From contig JAVLRN010000010.1 in assembly GCA_032821775.1 (NCBI GenBank), positions 1,550,001 to 1,614,000 on the forward strand: 64,000 bases of DNA, given 5' to 3'. Within the stretch, counting starts at the first letter, position 1, and every line of letters begins with the position of its first letter. This DNA is from Sanguinoderma infundibulare (lineage: Eukaryota > Basidiomycota > Agaricomycetes > Polyporales > Polyporaceae). The notes below the pieces were generated by a model. It saw only the letters and a list, made by a program, of their open reading frames with translations. It ran no database searches and was not told the DNA's origin. The translations under genes were made by a program, and so were the position numbers. Below are positions 20,829 to 31,760 of this stretch, in pieces.

Positions 20829-22218
20829 GCCTGACGACGACGACTCTTCCGAGGAGGAACAGCAGCCAATTGAAGTCGAAGACCCAGACCCAGAAACAGA
20901 AGACCAGATCGTCCAGCAGCCGATCGAGATTGACGAACCCGTGGACATCCCCATTGCCGAAGAAGCCACACAGCCATACGCAGATCCCACTCCCGAAGTC
21001 GCACCCATCTCTGCCCCAGCACCCATTGTTCAACTGTCCATCCCTGTTCCTAGTCACACTTCAGGAACAGTACCGCCACCAGGAACTGTACAACCCCAGG
21101 CGAGCAACATGGCGCAGCAGGACATCAACAACATCATCGCAGCCATCAATGACCTTGTCACCGCCCTCAACCCACAACAATGTGCCCGTCAAATCAAGAT
21201 CCCCATCCCAGCGGACTTCGACAGCGACCGAGCGAAGTACGCTACGTGGAAATCCGACATTTCCGTATATGTGGCCGGCGCTGACAAAGATAATGGCATC
21301 TCTTCAATAATTGCTCTCTGCCGAGGCAATTCTGCGATTGATGGATGGAAACTCACATTCACGAAGGCCCATTTCAATACCGCTGCTTACCCAAACGCTT
21401 GGACCTTCCAGGATGATAGAGCCTTTTGGGCTACCATGGATGCAACGTTCAAGGACCCGAACGAAGCTGTCACAGCGCAGTACCAGCTGGAACAGTATCG
21501 TATGAAGGGTCGGGACGCACAAACTTTCTTCCAAGAGTTTGAAGACCTCTGTTCCAAGGCCGGGTATACGCTCAACACCGCGCAGGTTGTCAACTTGTGC
21601 AAGCGTGCCTGTGACCAGCGGATCATCGAGCGCATTCATGACACCGGCAATCCCCCAGGTCTGACCGACTACCGAGATCCTGCCCACCCTGAAACAGGTT
21701 GGAAGATGCGCATCGAGAAGATCGACGACTCTCGACGTCAATACATGGCGCAAGCCATATCATGGCAGTACCAGCGGCCATCGACATCGTCATCTTCCTC
21801 GAACACTCATCAGCGCCATTCCACCACCCCTACTTCAAAAGTACCTTTCAGGCCTACTCACCAAGCACCTGAACGTCGAGGAGATCATCACACTGGCACA
21901 GGTACTACCCACTTTGGAAGAAGTGGTCAGGGTCAACCTATGGATCTAGATCGGATTGGCAACGCGATCTGCAAGAAGTGCAAGCAGCCGCGTAAGGCTA
22001 AAGGCACTTGTGGTGATCGTTGGCATTTCCCCAACCGTGGACAGGCTATACGAGTTTGAGAGAGTAGTGATGAAGGTTTTGATTTCTTCCAGGAACAACT
22101 TCGACGCTTTGCGCTCGAAAATCCTGAAGAACTCACGGACATACTCAGCGGAGTAGAGCAAGAAGACGAAGCATCCCCTTACCCCATTGTCGAGGATTTC
22201 ACCGAGAGCTCGGAGTGA
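20829..22218 (+). pseudogene. Gag polyprotein, with one in-frame TGA
   Basis: The frame contains an acidic Glu/Asp/Pro-rich segment (about 20840-21000), then from ATG 21109 a capsid-type block (MAQQDINNIIAAINDLV..., IPADFDSDRAKYATWKSDIS, FWATMDATFKDPNEAVTA, MKGRDAQTFFQEFEDL). The latter matches the retrotransposon Gag region that forms the virus-like particle. Near the end comes a cysteine cluster CKKCKQPRKAKGTC...H, a nonstandard zinc-knuckle-like motif for RNA binding. TGA at 22057-22059 interrupts, after which an acidic tail stays open to TGA 22216-22218. The pol frame is open from about 22128, so gag and pol overlap with pol in the -1 frame. I saw no convincing slippery heptamer. Confidence 0.7.
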
Positions 22219-25200
22219 GCACACCCTTCGAGCACCCTATCTTGAATGACACTTTTACTATAGATTCCTTATGTACACCTCTCATTACAGTACCATTTCC
22301 TTTACCTGTCTCGGATACAGAAAAGCAGAAAAACCTACATACTGATATGGACACTACTGTACTTTTACATTGTACCACTACTGAAGAGACGTCTGATCAT
22401 TGGAGCCAACATACAGGCAATGATCAGCACGGTGGACGGGAATCTGTGCTTAATTTCTCTTCCAAAAATCCAAAAACATCGAAAAACGCGTCTAGTGTGC
22501 AGACACCCAAAGTCAAAACTAATGCCTTTTCGATCACGATGACCAGACCTAAGTTATTTGCTGTAACACGCGGTCTCGGAGGTCGCCGACAGCTAGACGT
22601 TCCTTTAACCATCATAGATCCCAAAACCAATCGTACTTTGGATCTTGTTGGTCTTGTGGACACTGGCTGTACTGGGTCATGTGTACATCGAGATTTAGTA
22701 CGAAGATTTGGACTAGAAATGGTTCCTTTTCCAGAAGCCATTGAAGTCTATAATGCAGATGGTTCAGCCAACACTGGTGGATTAATCACCCACTATGTTG
22801 AACTATTTGTGCGCATCGAAAATCATCAAGAAAAAATGCAGTTCTTAGTCACAGATCTCGGAAAAGCTGATTTATTCCTCGGACACGAGTGGATCAATCA
22901 CCATAACCCGATGATCGATTGGAAGAAGAAAACCATCGAGTTCGATCGATGTCCTTCTACCTGTGAACGCATTTTATCCGATGATGAACGAATCTTCATG
23001 CTACATACCAAGCAGTACTTACAGTCTCGATCAGAGCAAATATGTAGGCAAAGCGTTGCTATGGATCTTGCTATCAAAGATCATGCTACAAAAAGTTCTA
23101 AGACATTCGAAGAGTCGGTCCCTGAACACTATAGGGATTACTTTGACGTATTCGAGGAGCATTCGTTCAATACGCTACCCGAACATCGTCCATATGATCA
23201 CGTCATTGAACTTTTACCTGACGCTAAACCCTATTGCGGAAAGCTCTATCCCATGACTCTCGAGGAACAGCAGAAATTGGATGAATTCTTAGAGGAAAAC
23301 CTTAGTACAGGGAGAATTCGCACATCGAAATCTCCTTGGGGTGCACCATTCTTCTTTGTCAAGAAAAAGGATGGAAAGCTTCGTCCTGTTCAGGACTATC
23401 GAAAGCTTAACTCCATGACAAAAAAGAATAAGTACCCATTGCCCCTAATCAATGAGCTACTCGACAAGCTCAAGGGTGCCAATTACTACTCTAAGTTAGA
23501 CATCCGATGGGGATACAACAACATCCGAATGCAGAACGGTGATGAGGAGAAAGCCGCATTCATTACCAACCGCGGACTCTATGAGCCCCTTGTCATGTTC
23601 TTTGGACTATCCAATTCCCCTGCTACGTTCCAGATGATGATGAACGATATTTTCCGCGAGTTGATCTTGCAAGGAAAAGTCATTGTCTATCTAGACGATA
23701 TCCTCGTCTTTACTTCTACATTAGAAGAACATTGCCAAATTGTGCGAAAAGTCCTACAGATCCTACGAGAAAATAGACTTTCGTGTAAACCCGAGAAGTG
23801 TGAATTCGAGACTCAGCGCACCGAGTACCTCGGACACATCATTTCTCCAGGGAAAATCGAGATGGATCCTGTGAAAGTCGCTGGAATCGCCGATTGGCCG
23901 ATACCTACTGAAAAGCGACATGTCCAGGAATTCCTCGGTTTTGTCAACTTCTACCGAAAGTTTATCAAAGATTTCTCAAAGATCGCCGCACCACTAAATC
24001 GACTTACTGGTAAAGTCGATTGGCAATGGACTTCTAATGAGCAAGCCGCATTCGAACAACTCAAACTTGCCGTCACCACATTCCCTATCCTTGCCATACC
24101 AAATGACGATGACAAGTTTAGAGTTGAATGCGATGCCTCGCAGTTTGCAATCGGAGCTGTGCTCTCGCAATTGCAAGATGGACAATGGAAGCCCCTCGCT
24201 TACCTATCAAAATCGTTAACTCCTGCTGAAAAGAACTATGACATCTGGGATCGTGAACTCCTTTTAGTGCATACTGCGCTGGACGAGTGGCGACATTTCC
24301 TACTTGGCGCGCGGCAAACCTTTGAGATCCAGAATGACCATCAGAATCTTGGGTATTTCCAAAAGCTGCAGAAACTCAACACACATCAAGCCAGATGGCA
24401 AATAGATCTTCAGGATTTCGATTTTGAACTCGTACACAAACCGGGTTCAACTATGAAAAAGGTTGATAGTCTATCCAGACGTCCAGATCACTCGGACGAT
24501 ATGGACCAAAATGACGATATTATCCTTTTGAAGCCTGAATGGTTTCGTGTAATTCAGATTGATGGGGTATCAAATCTCATCGAAGCAATCAAAGCTTCGT
24601 ACCCTATTCAAGAAGCATCTGTGTTGCAGGAACTTGAACGGCAAAACCCGATGTTCGAGAAACACGAGGATGGTTTCATCTATAGGAGGGGGAGGATAAT
24701 CGTTCCTGAACACGATCGCTCGTTGATTGGACGCATCATTCAATCACATCATGATTCGGTAACTGCCGGACACCCTGGTCAGAAAAAGACGCAAGAGCTT
24801 GTCCAACGCTCTTATTGGTGGCATTCTATCAAGAAAGATGTCGCTGATTACGTCAAAGGGTGTACCACATGTGCAGTAACTAAATCGGATAACAAGAAGC
24901 GAGCAGCTCCTCTCAATCCTAATCCTATGCCATTGCGTAATTGGGAGTTTGTCTCCGTGGACATGATACTCGGAATGCCGTTAGTTGATGGAAAGAACAC
25001 TGTTTTAGTCTTCGTAGACATGAAGTCTAAGGACTTTATTGCCATCCCTTGTTCCAATGAACTTTCTTCTGAAGGCTATGCGAACCTTTTCATTCAGCAT
25101 GTGGTTACGAATCATTCGATGCCGACCCGCATATGATCAGACCGAGGTTCCAACTTCATGTCGTTGTTTGTCAAAAACGTCTACAAGAAGCTCGGTATAG

Positions 25201-26150
25201 TGGGAAATCCCAGTACTGCCTATCATCCACAAACCGATGGTCAAACAGAACGAGTCAATCAGGAGATTGAAACATACCTCCGAGCGTTCCTAAACCATAA
25301 GATGACAGACTGGATTGAACACCTCTCCATGGCCATGTACACACATCGGATTCGGAAGCACAAGTCCACTGGACAGTCCCCTTTCTTCCTGAATCATGGT
25401 TTCGAACCTTTCACTGGCATAGAGATTACTAAAGAAGTCCCTAATGAATCTGCTGAGCAGTTCGCACAGTGGATGAAGGAGATTTCTGATCAATCAGCGC
25501 AAGTGCTGAATCTCGCCAAGGAAGCCATGAAACGCCACTATGACGAACATCGTCGAGAATCTCTAGATTATCAAGTTGGAGATTGGGTTTACCTTTCAGC
25601 CCTAAACATCACAACTGACCGCCCAAGTAAAAAGCTCGATCACAAATGGTGGGGTCCGTTCCAGATCAAGTCAAAGATCGGAAAGGCCGCCTACGAGCTG
25701 AAACTAGGACGAAAGTTGATGGGCTTACACCCAGTCTTTAACGAGATACTGCTCAAGCCGTCTGTCGACCCCAAGTTCCCTAACCAGAAGTGGCCAGCTG
25801 TAGTTGCACCTGCTAAGGTTGGAGATTCGGCAGTACCCGCAGAAGTTCTAGATTCACGATTCAAAAGTGGTGTAATTCAGTACCTAGTCAGATGGAAAAT
25901 TGGAGAAACAGAGAAGCCGCGCACGGAAAACACGTGGATCACACGCCCCAAGCTTCTCAAGGAGTACAAGCTGAAGGATTTAGCTGACGCATATCACAAA
26001 GCTAATCCTACTGCTCCACGAGAACCCACGATCGTAATCCCACCACGTGCAACGCTCCGCTTCCATGATCCAGAACGGCTAGGTTGGGACAAGTGGCACC
26101 GAAAGTATGCTGCCTGGAAATCAGACGCTGTTGCCGATAAGGACCTGTGA
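22215..26150 (+). pseudogene. Pol polyprotein: protease, RT, RNase H, integrase, chromodomain-like tail; TGA in integrase
   Basis: Domains in order: aspartic protease LVDTGCTGSC (about 22650); reverse transcriptase with KSPWGAPFFFVKKKDGKLRP, FGLSNSPATFQ and the catalytic YLDD near 23690; RNase H starting VECDASQFAIGAVLS (about 24125); integrase zinc finger with the HH...CTTC pairs (about 24740-24880). The integrase core has its first acidic residue in FVSVDM (about 24950), the second in SDRGSNF (25138) and the third in TERVNQEIE (about 25255). A C-terminal EVLDSRFKSGVIQYLVRWK segment (about 25840) resembles a chromodomain, which in chromoviruses targets integration to heterochromatin. TGA at 25134-25136 falls just before the second catalytic aspartate, splitting an otherwise continuous frame (22215-25136, 25137-26150). 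As read, integrase is inactive. Confidence 0.9.
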
Positions 26151-26522
26151 CTGTGTAGCGTTCCCATACTATACATTTCTTTAATAATCACCGAAGATAG
26201 AGTTACTTCTTGGTTACAAAGCCGGACCTACTTAATGCTTCGATAGCTTAATAGCCGGTTACCGTGGGACCTCTATTGTATACCACCTTGGCAGGAATGG
26301 CACCCACCTTGCGAGGAATGGAATTCCCGGGCTTAGTCACTCCTTCACTATATTTAGCCTCTTTCAGTCAGCTCACCTTATTTATCCGGTGATCAATAGA
26401 CTCTATTTATAATACGCTTACACATACGATACACGCATGGACCTTCTTACACATTCACGATGACACATGCAGGAACATGAAAGAGATATAAAGGATCAAC
26501 AAGTGGCATCAACTGTAGGAAC

Positions 26523-26813
26523 ATGTCTCACACCTACTACAACCCTGATCGTCACCTACTCGAACTCCGCAGCACCTGCACCCACTGCACTGGCTGTATC
26601 GTCGTTATCTTCACCGACAAGTGGTACCTGAATACCTCCGAATTCGACGATCTTCAGGAGCGTGGTTGCCTTCACTTCAAAATCGCCGTACACTCGTACC
26701 TTGCCGAACACTATCCCATCGCCTACTACAGGTACAAGAAGACCGGACGATTCGTCCCTCACCACATCGAGTTCCACGGGCGACCATCATGTCACTCGTC
26801 ACGCAACAACTAG
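26523..26813 (+). CDS. Retrotransposon accessory ORF 1, 96 residues
   Basis: Begins MSHTYYNPDRH and has a CTHCTGC cysteine cluster near residue 19, with several Tyr/His residues and a basic end. No membrane segment or signal peptide is seen. It lies between pol and the 3' LTR, where other elements may carry env or nothing. It overlaps the next ORF by 25 bases. I do not recognise the family. It could be a small zinc-binding protein or a decayed larger gene. Confidence 0.4.
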   Translation: MSHTYYNPDRHLLELRSTCTHCTGCIVVIFTDKWYLNTSEFDDLQERGCLHFKIAVHSYLAEHYPIAYYRYKKTGRFVPHHIEFHGRPSCHSSRNN

Positions 26814-27133
26814 CCGATCCTCCCTACATCATGTATCCCTCTTGCCAGTGTCACACTACCATCCTTTTTCACTTCGATTCCATCGATAACTGCTCCACCT
26901 TCGAATACCTATTCAACCATCCCACACACGTCATCAGGGACATCCTGTACCGCATCCAAATCGAGTACCCACCCGCATTCTACCCCTACATGGACCTCGA
27001 CAGCTACGACACCCTCGAGGACGTCTACGATGAATGGCTCAACGATGTGGACTCCATTTGCGACTGCACGTACTGTCAAGCCTACGTGTGGTTCTCTCAG
27101 GAATGGTTGTATCGACTTTTAACTAACCCGTGA
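26789..27133 (+). CDS. Retrotransposon accessory ORF 2, 114 residues
   Basis: Starts at ATG 26789 inside ORF 1 and ends at TGA 27131-27133. It contains Cys/His pairs (CQCH near residue 20; CDCTYC near residue 93) and an acidic, Tyr/Asp-rich middle (DLDSYDTLEDVYDEWLNDVD). It has no signal peptide. The internal TMY/aromatic-rich composition and cysteine spacing resemble ORF 1, so the two may be diverged duplicates or one protein split by a frameshift. Function unknown. It ends 88 bases before the 3' LTR. Confidence 0.45.
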   Translation: MSLVTQQLADPPYIMYPSCQCHTTILFHFDSIDNCSTFEYLFNHPTHVIRDILYRIQIEYPPAFYPYMDLDSYDTLEDVYDEWLNDVDSICDCTYCQAYVWFSQEWLYRLLTNP

Positions 27134-27205
27134 ACTGTCACGACCAGGGCACGTGTTGGTGACCCCAATGGGTGTTCATTTCCATGGAATTGCGAGGACT
27201 CGATT

Positions 27206-27221
27206 CTAGAGGAGGGGGTCA
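27206..27221 (+). other. Polypurine tract
   Basis: AGAGGAGGGGGTCA-type purine run immediately before the 3' LTR, the expected plus-strand DNA primer of an LTR retrotransposon. Confidence 0.7.
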
Positions 27222-27575
27222 TGTCACGTGCAGCGCGCTTATTCATCGCTTATTCATTTCTTTCCTGTATTTATCAGCGCTCTGTCATCCTTCTCACATC
27301 CGTGTACCTTTGATTACTAACTACATACATTCGCTTACTGTTCGCTTAGTGATCCTGAACCCATACTTACAAAGCATGCAGTAACGACTTAGTCACGATT
27401 ACTCATGACCGCCATGACCTAGTAATCACAATGTAGTAACGACTTCATGACTATCAATATATAAACCACTCAAGCTGTGGCAGAAGGGCCTCAGTTTCGA
27501 GTTGGTACTCAACCCCCCTAGTACCTAACCCTCTGATCGGTATCCCGGTCTACTCTTAGCGCCCTAGGCGTATCA
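27222..27575 (+). repeat. 3' LTR
   Basis: 354 bp, TGTCACGTGCAG...GGCGTATCA. Differs from the 5' LTR by two C-to-T and one G-to-A changes as compared by eye. CGTCT follows directly at 27576-27580. Confidence 0.95.
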
Positions 27576-27580
27576 CGTCT
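27576..27580. repeat. Right target-site duplication (CGTCT)
   Basis: Exact copy of 18471-18475. Confidence 0.9.
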
Positions 27581-27762
27581 GCAGTCCCGCTGTCCGCTCC
27601 GGGTATAGGTACTTCTGAACATGCTTCATGTGCGACACCTGCCGCGTCGGATGGAGCGACTTGCGGGTGCCAATTGCAACTTCTGGCACAATGAGAGCCG
27701 TGATGATCGGAGCATGTGAGTAATCTTACCATAGTGGTTCAAGTGTGTACCCCTCGTGCGAA

Positions 27763-27834
27763 GCATTATTGGGGTACTGGAAACCTAGGTCGTTGCTATC
27801 ATCCCGTCCCGGGGTTCGATTCCCCGATAATGTA
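27763..27834 (+). pseudogene. tRNA-like sequence, probably a decayed tRNA-Gly(GCC)
   Basis: A cloverleaf can be drawn. Acceptor GCATTAT pairs with ATAATGT (one G-T wobble); D-stem GGGT/ACCT; T-arm CGGGG-TTCGATT-CCCCG is perfect and includes a consensus B box GGTTCGATTCC. The anticodon arm GGTCG-TTGCTAT-CATCC pairs at only three of five positions. Its loop reads TTGCTAT, one C-to-T change from the TTGCCAT loop of fungal tRNA-Gly(GCC). Read literally the anticodon would be GCT (Ser), but the long variable arm of tRNA-Ser is absent. The A box is poor. I therefore call it a tRNA relic rather than a working gene. Confidence 0.5.
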
Positions 27835-28285
27835 CTGTCTCTGGTGTTCCTGTGTTTTACGCCTTTTTTCTAGTCTGCGGCTCCAAAGACGCTCCTTAGT
27901 CGTCCTCAAGCAACGAACATTGCAGCATCTCTGTCGTTTCCTGACGACAGATGTGGCGACATAGTGATTGTGGCCAAAGTTAATTCTCGTTCGGAATTCC
28001 ATGCCGTGCCAGACTGACCTACCAACCTCAACGGAGAATGCCGCTTCCACGCCACCACAAGGAGTCGTCAATAGCTACAGTTAAGATGGAGCGAAAGCAA
28101 GAGCTGTGACACTTAAGGCGTTCAATATCGATGAGTTTTCCGAGTCGGGGATAAAACCGTCGGCGCTCCAGCCCGATGTGGGTGAAACCCTCGGCAGCCG
28201 AAGACGGCTCCGTATGTCGAGATACACAAGTACAGAAAACACCCACTAATGACGACAATCCAACATGCCACCAAGACCGCATAGG
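27835..28285. other. Intergenic
   Basis: A T-rich run (CGCCTTTTTTCT) follows the tRNA relic at about 27859-27870 and could have been its polymerase III terminator. Nothing else is supported before the 3' end of the MYND gene. Confidence 0.4.
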
Positions 28286-29321
28286 CTAGTCAACGTCGCT
28301 GGGATCTATTGCATCCCAGCCTCGCTTCGGCGCGTGCCCAGACTATCGCAGTGAAAGATTAACACGACAACCACACAGACACACTGGAGGAGAACAAGAG
28401 GTAGGACATACCACTTCGTGCGTCCACCCCCCGCAGCAGCACGTCGGCAGGCCCGGTATCTTCCCGCAACAGAACTTGACCTTCCGCCCATTGTCAATCA
28501 TCTCCTTCATCCCCTCGTACGCCGAACCGCCGTACACCGCCTTCGCTCGCGCGCGATGCTTGTCGATCCCAAAATGCTTCCAGAACGGGATCCCGTCGAC
28601 CCCGAACGCGTCCTTCTCCGGCGACTGGAACCTGATGATGAGCAGGTAGCTGCCCGTGCCCCAGTAGTCCGCGCCCATCTCCATGCGGCCCATGTTGACC
28701 GCGAGCGGCCGCTCGTGGAAGACAGCGTCGAAGATCATCCCCATGCTGGGATGTTCCGCCTGGTCCCTTCGGAAGAGGTGCGCGCCACGGAGCTCGAACT
28801 TCTTCTCGGGCGGAAGGCTGGGGTCGTTGCGGTACCGGATTGAGAGCTGGTGGATGTAGTTGCACGCGATGTCCGGGATGGCCTGCATGTTGTAGAGGTA
28901 GCGGGCAAGGGTGCTGTTCACGAGCGTCGCGTGGTGGAACTCGGTCCACGCGGCGAGGTCGGACCATGCATTGGGGTTGCCGGAGAGCTGTATCGCGCGC
29001 TGGCGGGGGATGGCGTACATCTGGCACTGGATCTTGTGCGCCTTCCAGTGGGCCTTCTGGCAATCCTTTGACTGAGCGGGCGGTCAGCGTTCGAGTAGCG
29101 CGTGAGGAAGGAGACGATGGAGTGGGAGAGAGAGTACGCACACAGTATGTCGCCATGCTGCAACCCCCGCAGCGGGATAACTTGAAGCTCGCGCTGTTTC
29201 CCTCGCAACGACGCATGCGGAAGCAGTTCTTGCAGTGGGGATGCGTGTGGATCGGTTCACCGTCATGAAAACGGCCGGACGCGAGAGAGTCATTGAAGAG
29301 CGACAACACATTGGCAGCCAT
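28286..29321 (-). CDS. MYND-type zinc finger protein
   Basis: Three exons (29321-29142, 29071-28412, 28342-28286) join in phase 0 and give 298 residues. A MYND finger spans about residues 30-78: C-x2-C, C-x2-C, YC followed by KDCQKAHWKAHKIQC, with the first intron cutting it just after TYC. MYND fingers bind proline-containing peptides and mediate protein-protein contacts. The remaining 220 residues carry no SET or other catalytic motif that I can see, and end in a cysteine-rich stretch (KFCCGKIPGLPTCCCGG). Such short MYND-only proteins are numerous in Agaricomycetes and of unknown role. The ATG at 29321 is the first one in frame with a plausible N-terminus; the frame remains open further upstream. 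Confidence 0.8.
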
Positions 29322-31032
29322 GGTGGGTGAGTCGAGGAGGGACTGAGTTCTGGCATCGTTTGACTTCACATACCCTAGACTTCTCGATTCCCCACGCAAT
29401 GGTTTTGCCGCGCTGGAACCTTGTGTCGCAGTTCAATGTAAATCGCTCCGCCCAGTGCACCGCGCGCTCCACATGGTTTTGATCGGCAACCTAGCTTCGG
29501 CGGTATCCGGCCCTAGTACCCTGGTCCAGGCCTGCTTCAGAGGATTATCATGAAGGGTCAGAACGGCTTATCCAGCCACCGCTGGGGAGGAACTGGGAAC
29601 GGAGAACGGATAAGATTGAACCGACTACGCTACGTGAGCTGGGGACGAGCTGCGTCGAAGAGGGTCACGTGGCTGTGCGAGACGAAGCGCTTATCATCAC
29701 GTCCAGCCAACTTGAACTGTTACCCGCACACTCGTCTCAAGTACTAGGCCCCCATCGTCGTCGAGCCACAAAGCTCCCAACGCATCGGTAGGTCCCCACT
29801 TCGTGCCGCAGAATCAACCTTTGACCTCAAATAACCGGGTGTCGCCGAGGACACCACGCTCCCAGATAACACCAGGCTGGAGGAACGCTGTCGGCTACTT
29901 GGTCGTCAATGGTTCCCGGTGGACGAAGTAGGGCATCACTCGCTCTGTCGTTCGCCTTCCAAGTCCTGGAAGTGTAGGAGCCATCATTAGCATCAGCACC
30001 TTTCGCGACAGCGGCTCAGGTTGGACTCCCACTGGTTCACGAAGAATCTCTGCAACGCCGTGTTAGCTGCATTCTCTACCGGGGGACCGGGCCGCGTTAT
30101 GTGCGGTGAGTCGCCATAGTGACCCAGCACGTGGGGCATGATCCACCATGGTCAACAACTGATTGCGCCGTGAGTAAGGCCCAAGCTTTCTCTAGTTCAG
30201 ACGTCGCTGTACACGCAAATCATTCATGTGCCTATCATCCTGACAACAATACAATATTTCCCAGACGTCGGGGGCGACGTGGGCGGCTCACTCCCCTTCT
30301 GGAGCCGGGTGTCGCCAGCCATACTGCTTCCAGCATGATCGCTCTTCGTCTGTCATTTCTGGAGCCTGAAAACCTGGATGGCTCCCCCGTTTCTGGCGTT
30401 CGGAACTTGGCTCAGCTTTGTGTTACACAGCACATCAACTTCTCGGAAGGTAACGGCGCACGTCAAATCCGACCGCTTATCTTGACGAATGACATTTTGT
30501 GCTGTCATTCGGTGACCTGCGCGTATATGGTGCCGTTCAACAACAATCACCGCTGGATGATGCCTTGCGTCTGATGATCAGTGAGTTTGAATCAGCATCA
30601 TTACCGGGACAGTACGATAGGCTAACCTTCGATATTGTAACGAAGCGGGGCAGACAGGTTTGCGAAGGCTACTACCATAGCACAAGCGGTGTCGCGTTAG
30701 GTGTACGTATATCAAAGCACTTATATACCGCTATGCACGGAGCGCAACAGACAGGAATTTTGCTGGATATTCCGAGACCAAGAATGGTTGAAAACACGAT
30801 CTCCCTACTTTGAACACGTCTACGGTCTCCCCAAAGTACGGCGCCAGGGATGGAAGTCGGTAACGGTTACCGACGCCATCACTATTCTCGATGACTGTCA
30901 GTCCATTGTATGCCTACGCTTGGTTTTCACATCACCCCGTATGACTGGCAGGCGTGGAAACTGGCTGGGACGTTCTCTGAAGAGGCACTAGTCCCTCGCC
31001 TCATTCGCTGACCCTTGGCCACTGTCCTCGGA
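29322..31032. other. Intergenic, 1.7 kb
   Basis: Short open frames at 30119-30574 and 30499-30991 have no domains. The stretch near 30941-30975 (TGGCAGGCGTGGAAAC) recurs before the second P450 (about 35749-35763). This suggests that part of the region is the duplicated P450 upstream flank. Confidence 0.45.
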
Positions 31033-31040
31033 TATATAAA
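31033..31040 (+). promoter_or_regulatory. TATA box of the truncated P450 copy
   Basis: TATATAAA lies 43-50 bases before ATG 31083. That distance matches the TATAAA-to-ATG distance of the intact P450 and argues against the nearer ATG at 31044 being the start. Confidence 0.5.
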
Positions 31041-31082
31041 GCCATGATACAGACGACCTCCGCAATTCTTCCTCTGATCTTC

Positions 31083-31760
31083 ATGGTCTTTGTTATGATA
31101 GCGTCGCTGAGCCTCTCTTGGCTACCATGGGTCGCCCTCGGCGCGATCTTAGCACTGCTAATCAGAGCGCTGGTCCAGCCCAAGCGAGCTCTTCGGCTAC
31201 CCCCCGGCCCTCGACCACTCCCCATCCTCGGGAACGCCCTCGACCTCCCGCGATCCACCAATGGCGCATCGTGGCTCGCATTGTCTAAGAACTGCGGTAA
31301 GTAGTAAAATAATCGTGACCGTGTGAATCGCGCTGAATAGCGATCTACAGGTGATATCGTCTACCTCAACGTCCTCGGACAGCCAGTACTCGCCGTCAAC
31401 TCCCTCCATCACGCCCTCGAACTGCTTGACAAGAAGTCAAACATCTCGCACCGCCCCGACTCCGTCATGGCTAAACTGTACGTGTCGTTCATGTTCGCCC
31501 GTCACTGCTCACCACAAGGTTTGGCTAGCTTCGGGCTAGACGCGTTCTTCGTCTTCATGCCGTAGTACGGGCGCAAATGGCGCGAACATCGCCGCACATT
31601 CCACGAGACGTTTGGTCCAGAATCCGTTACACAATGGCAGTCAATCCAACTCAAGGCCGCACGAAAGCTGCTCTGTCCACTCATAGAATCCCCGAAGGAC
31701 TTTGCCAGACATCTGAACATGTGGGTGACTAGATTCGCCACTCCATGCCAGTTTTAATGG
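31083..31760 (+). pseudogene. Cytochrome P450, truncated N-terminal copy
   Basis: Exon 1 (31083-31296) encodes a membrane anchor and the proline hinge LPPGPRPLPILGNALDLPRS. Exon 2 (31351-31477) encodes DIVYLNVLGQPVLAVNS and DKKSNISHRPDSV. Exon 3 encodes YGRKWREHRRTFHETFG and KDFARHLN. Each matches the intact P450 at 35979-38088 closely. A TAG at 31563-31565 sits in frame just before YGRKW, where the paralogue has one codon fewer. After 31690-31760, which still resembles intron 3 of the paralogue, homology stops. Helix I, ExxR and the haem cysteine are all missing, so no enzyme can be made. It is a partial duplicate, with the WSC gene lying just beyond the breakpoint. Confidence 0.8.

Larger units (their letters stand above)
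18476..27575 (+). mobile_element. Ty3/gypsy (chromovirus) LTR retrotransposon, 9,100 bp
   Basis: The element has two 354-bp LTRs (TG...CA ends) and a perfect CGTCT target duplication. The internal order is an upstream interrupted ORF, gag, then pol with protease, reverse transcriptase, RNase H, integrase and a chromodomain-like tail. Integrase after RT/RNase H marks it as Ty3/gypsy. The LTRs differ by eye at only three sites, all transitions (18483/27229, 18604/27350, 18612/27358), so insertion is recent. Coding frames nevertheless carry nonsense codons (19497, 19731, 22057, 25134), so this copy as sequenced could not make complete proteins without readthrough. No tRNA primer-binding site was recognised after the 5' LTR. 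A purine-rich tract precedes the 3' LTR. It sits between AAA copy B and a tRNA-like relic. Confidence 0.95.
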
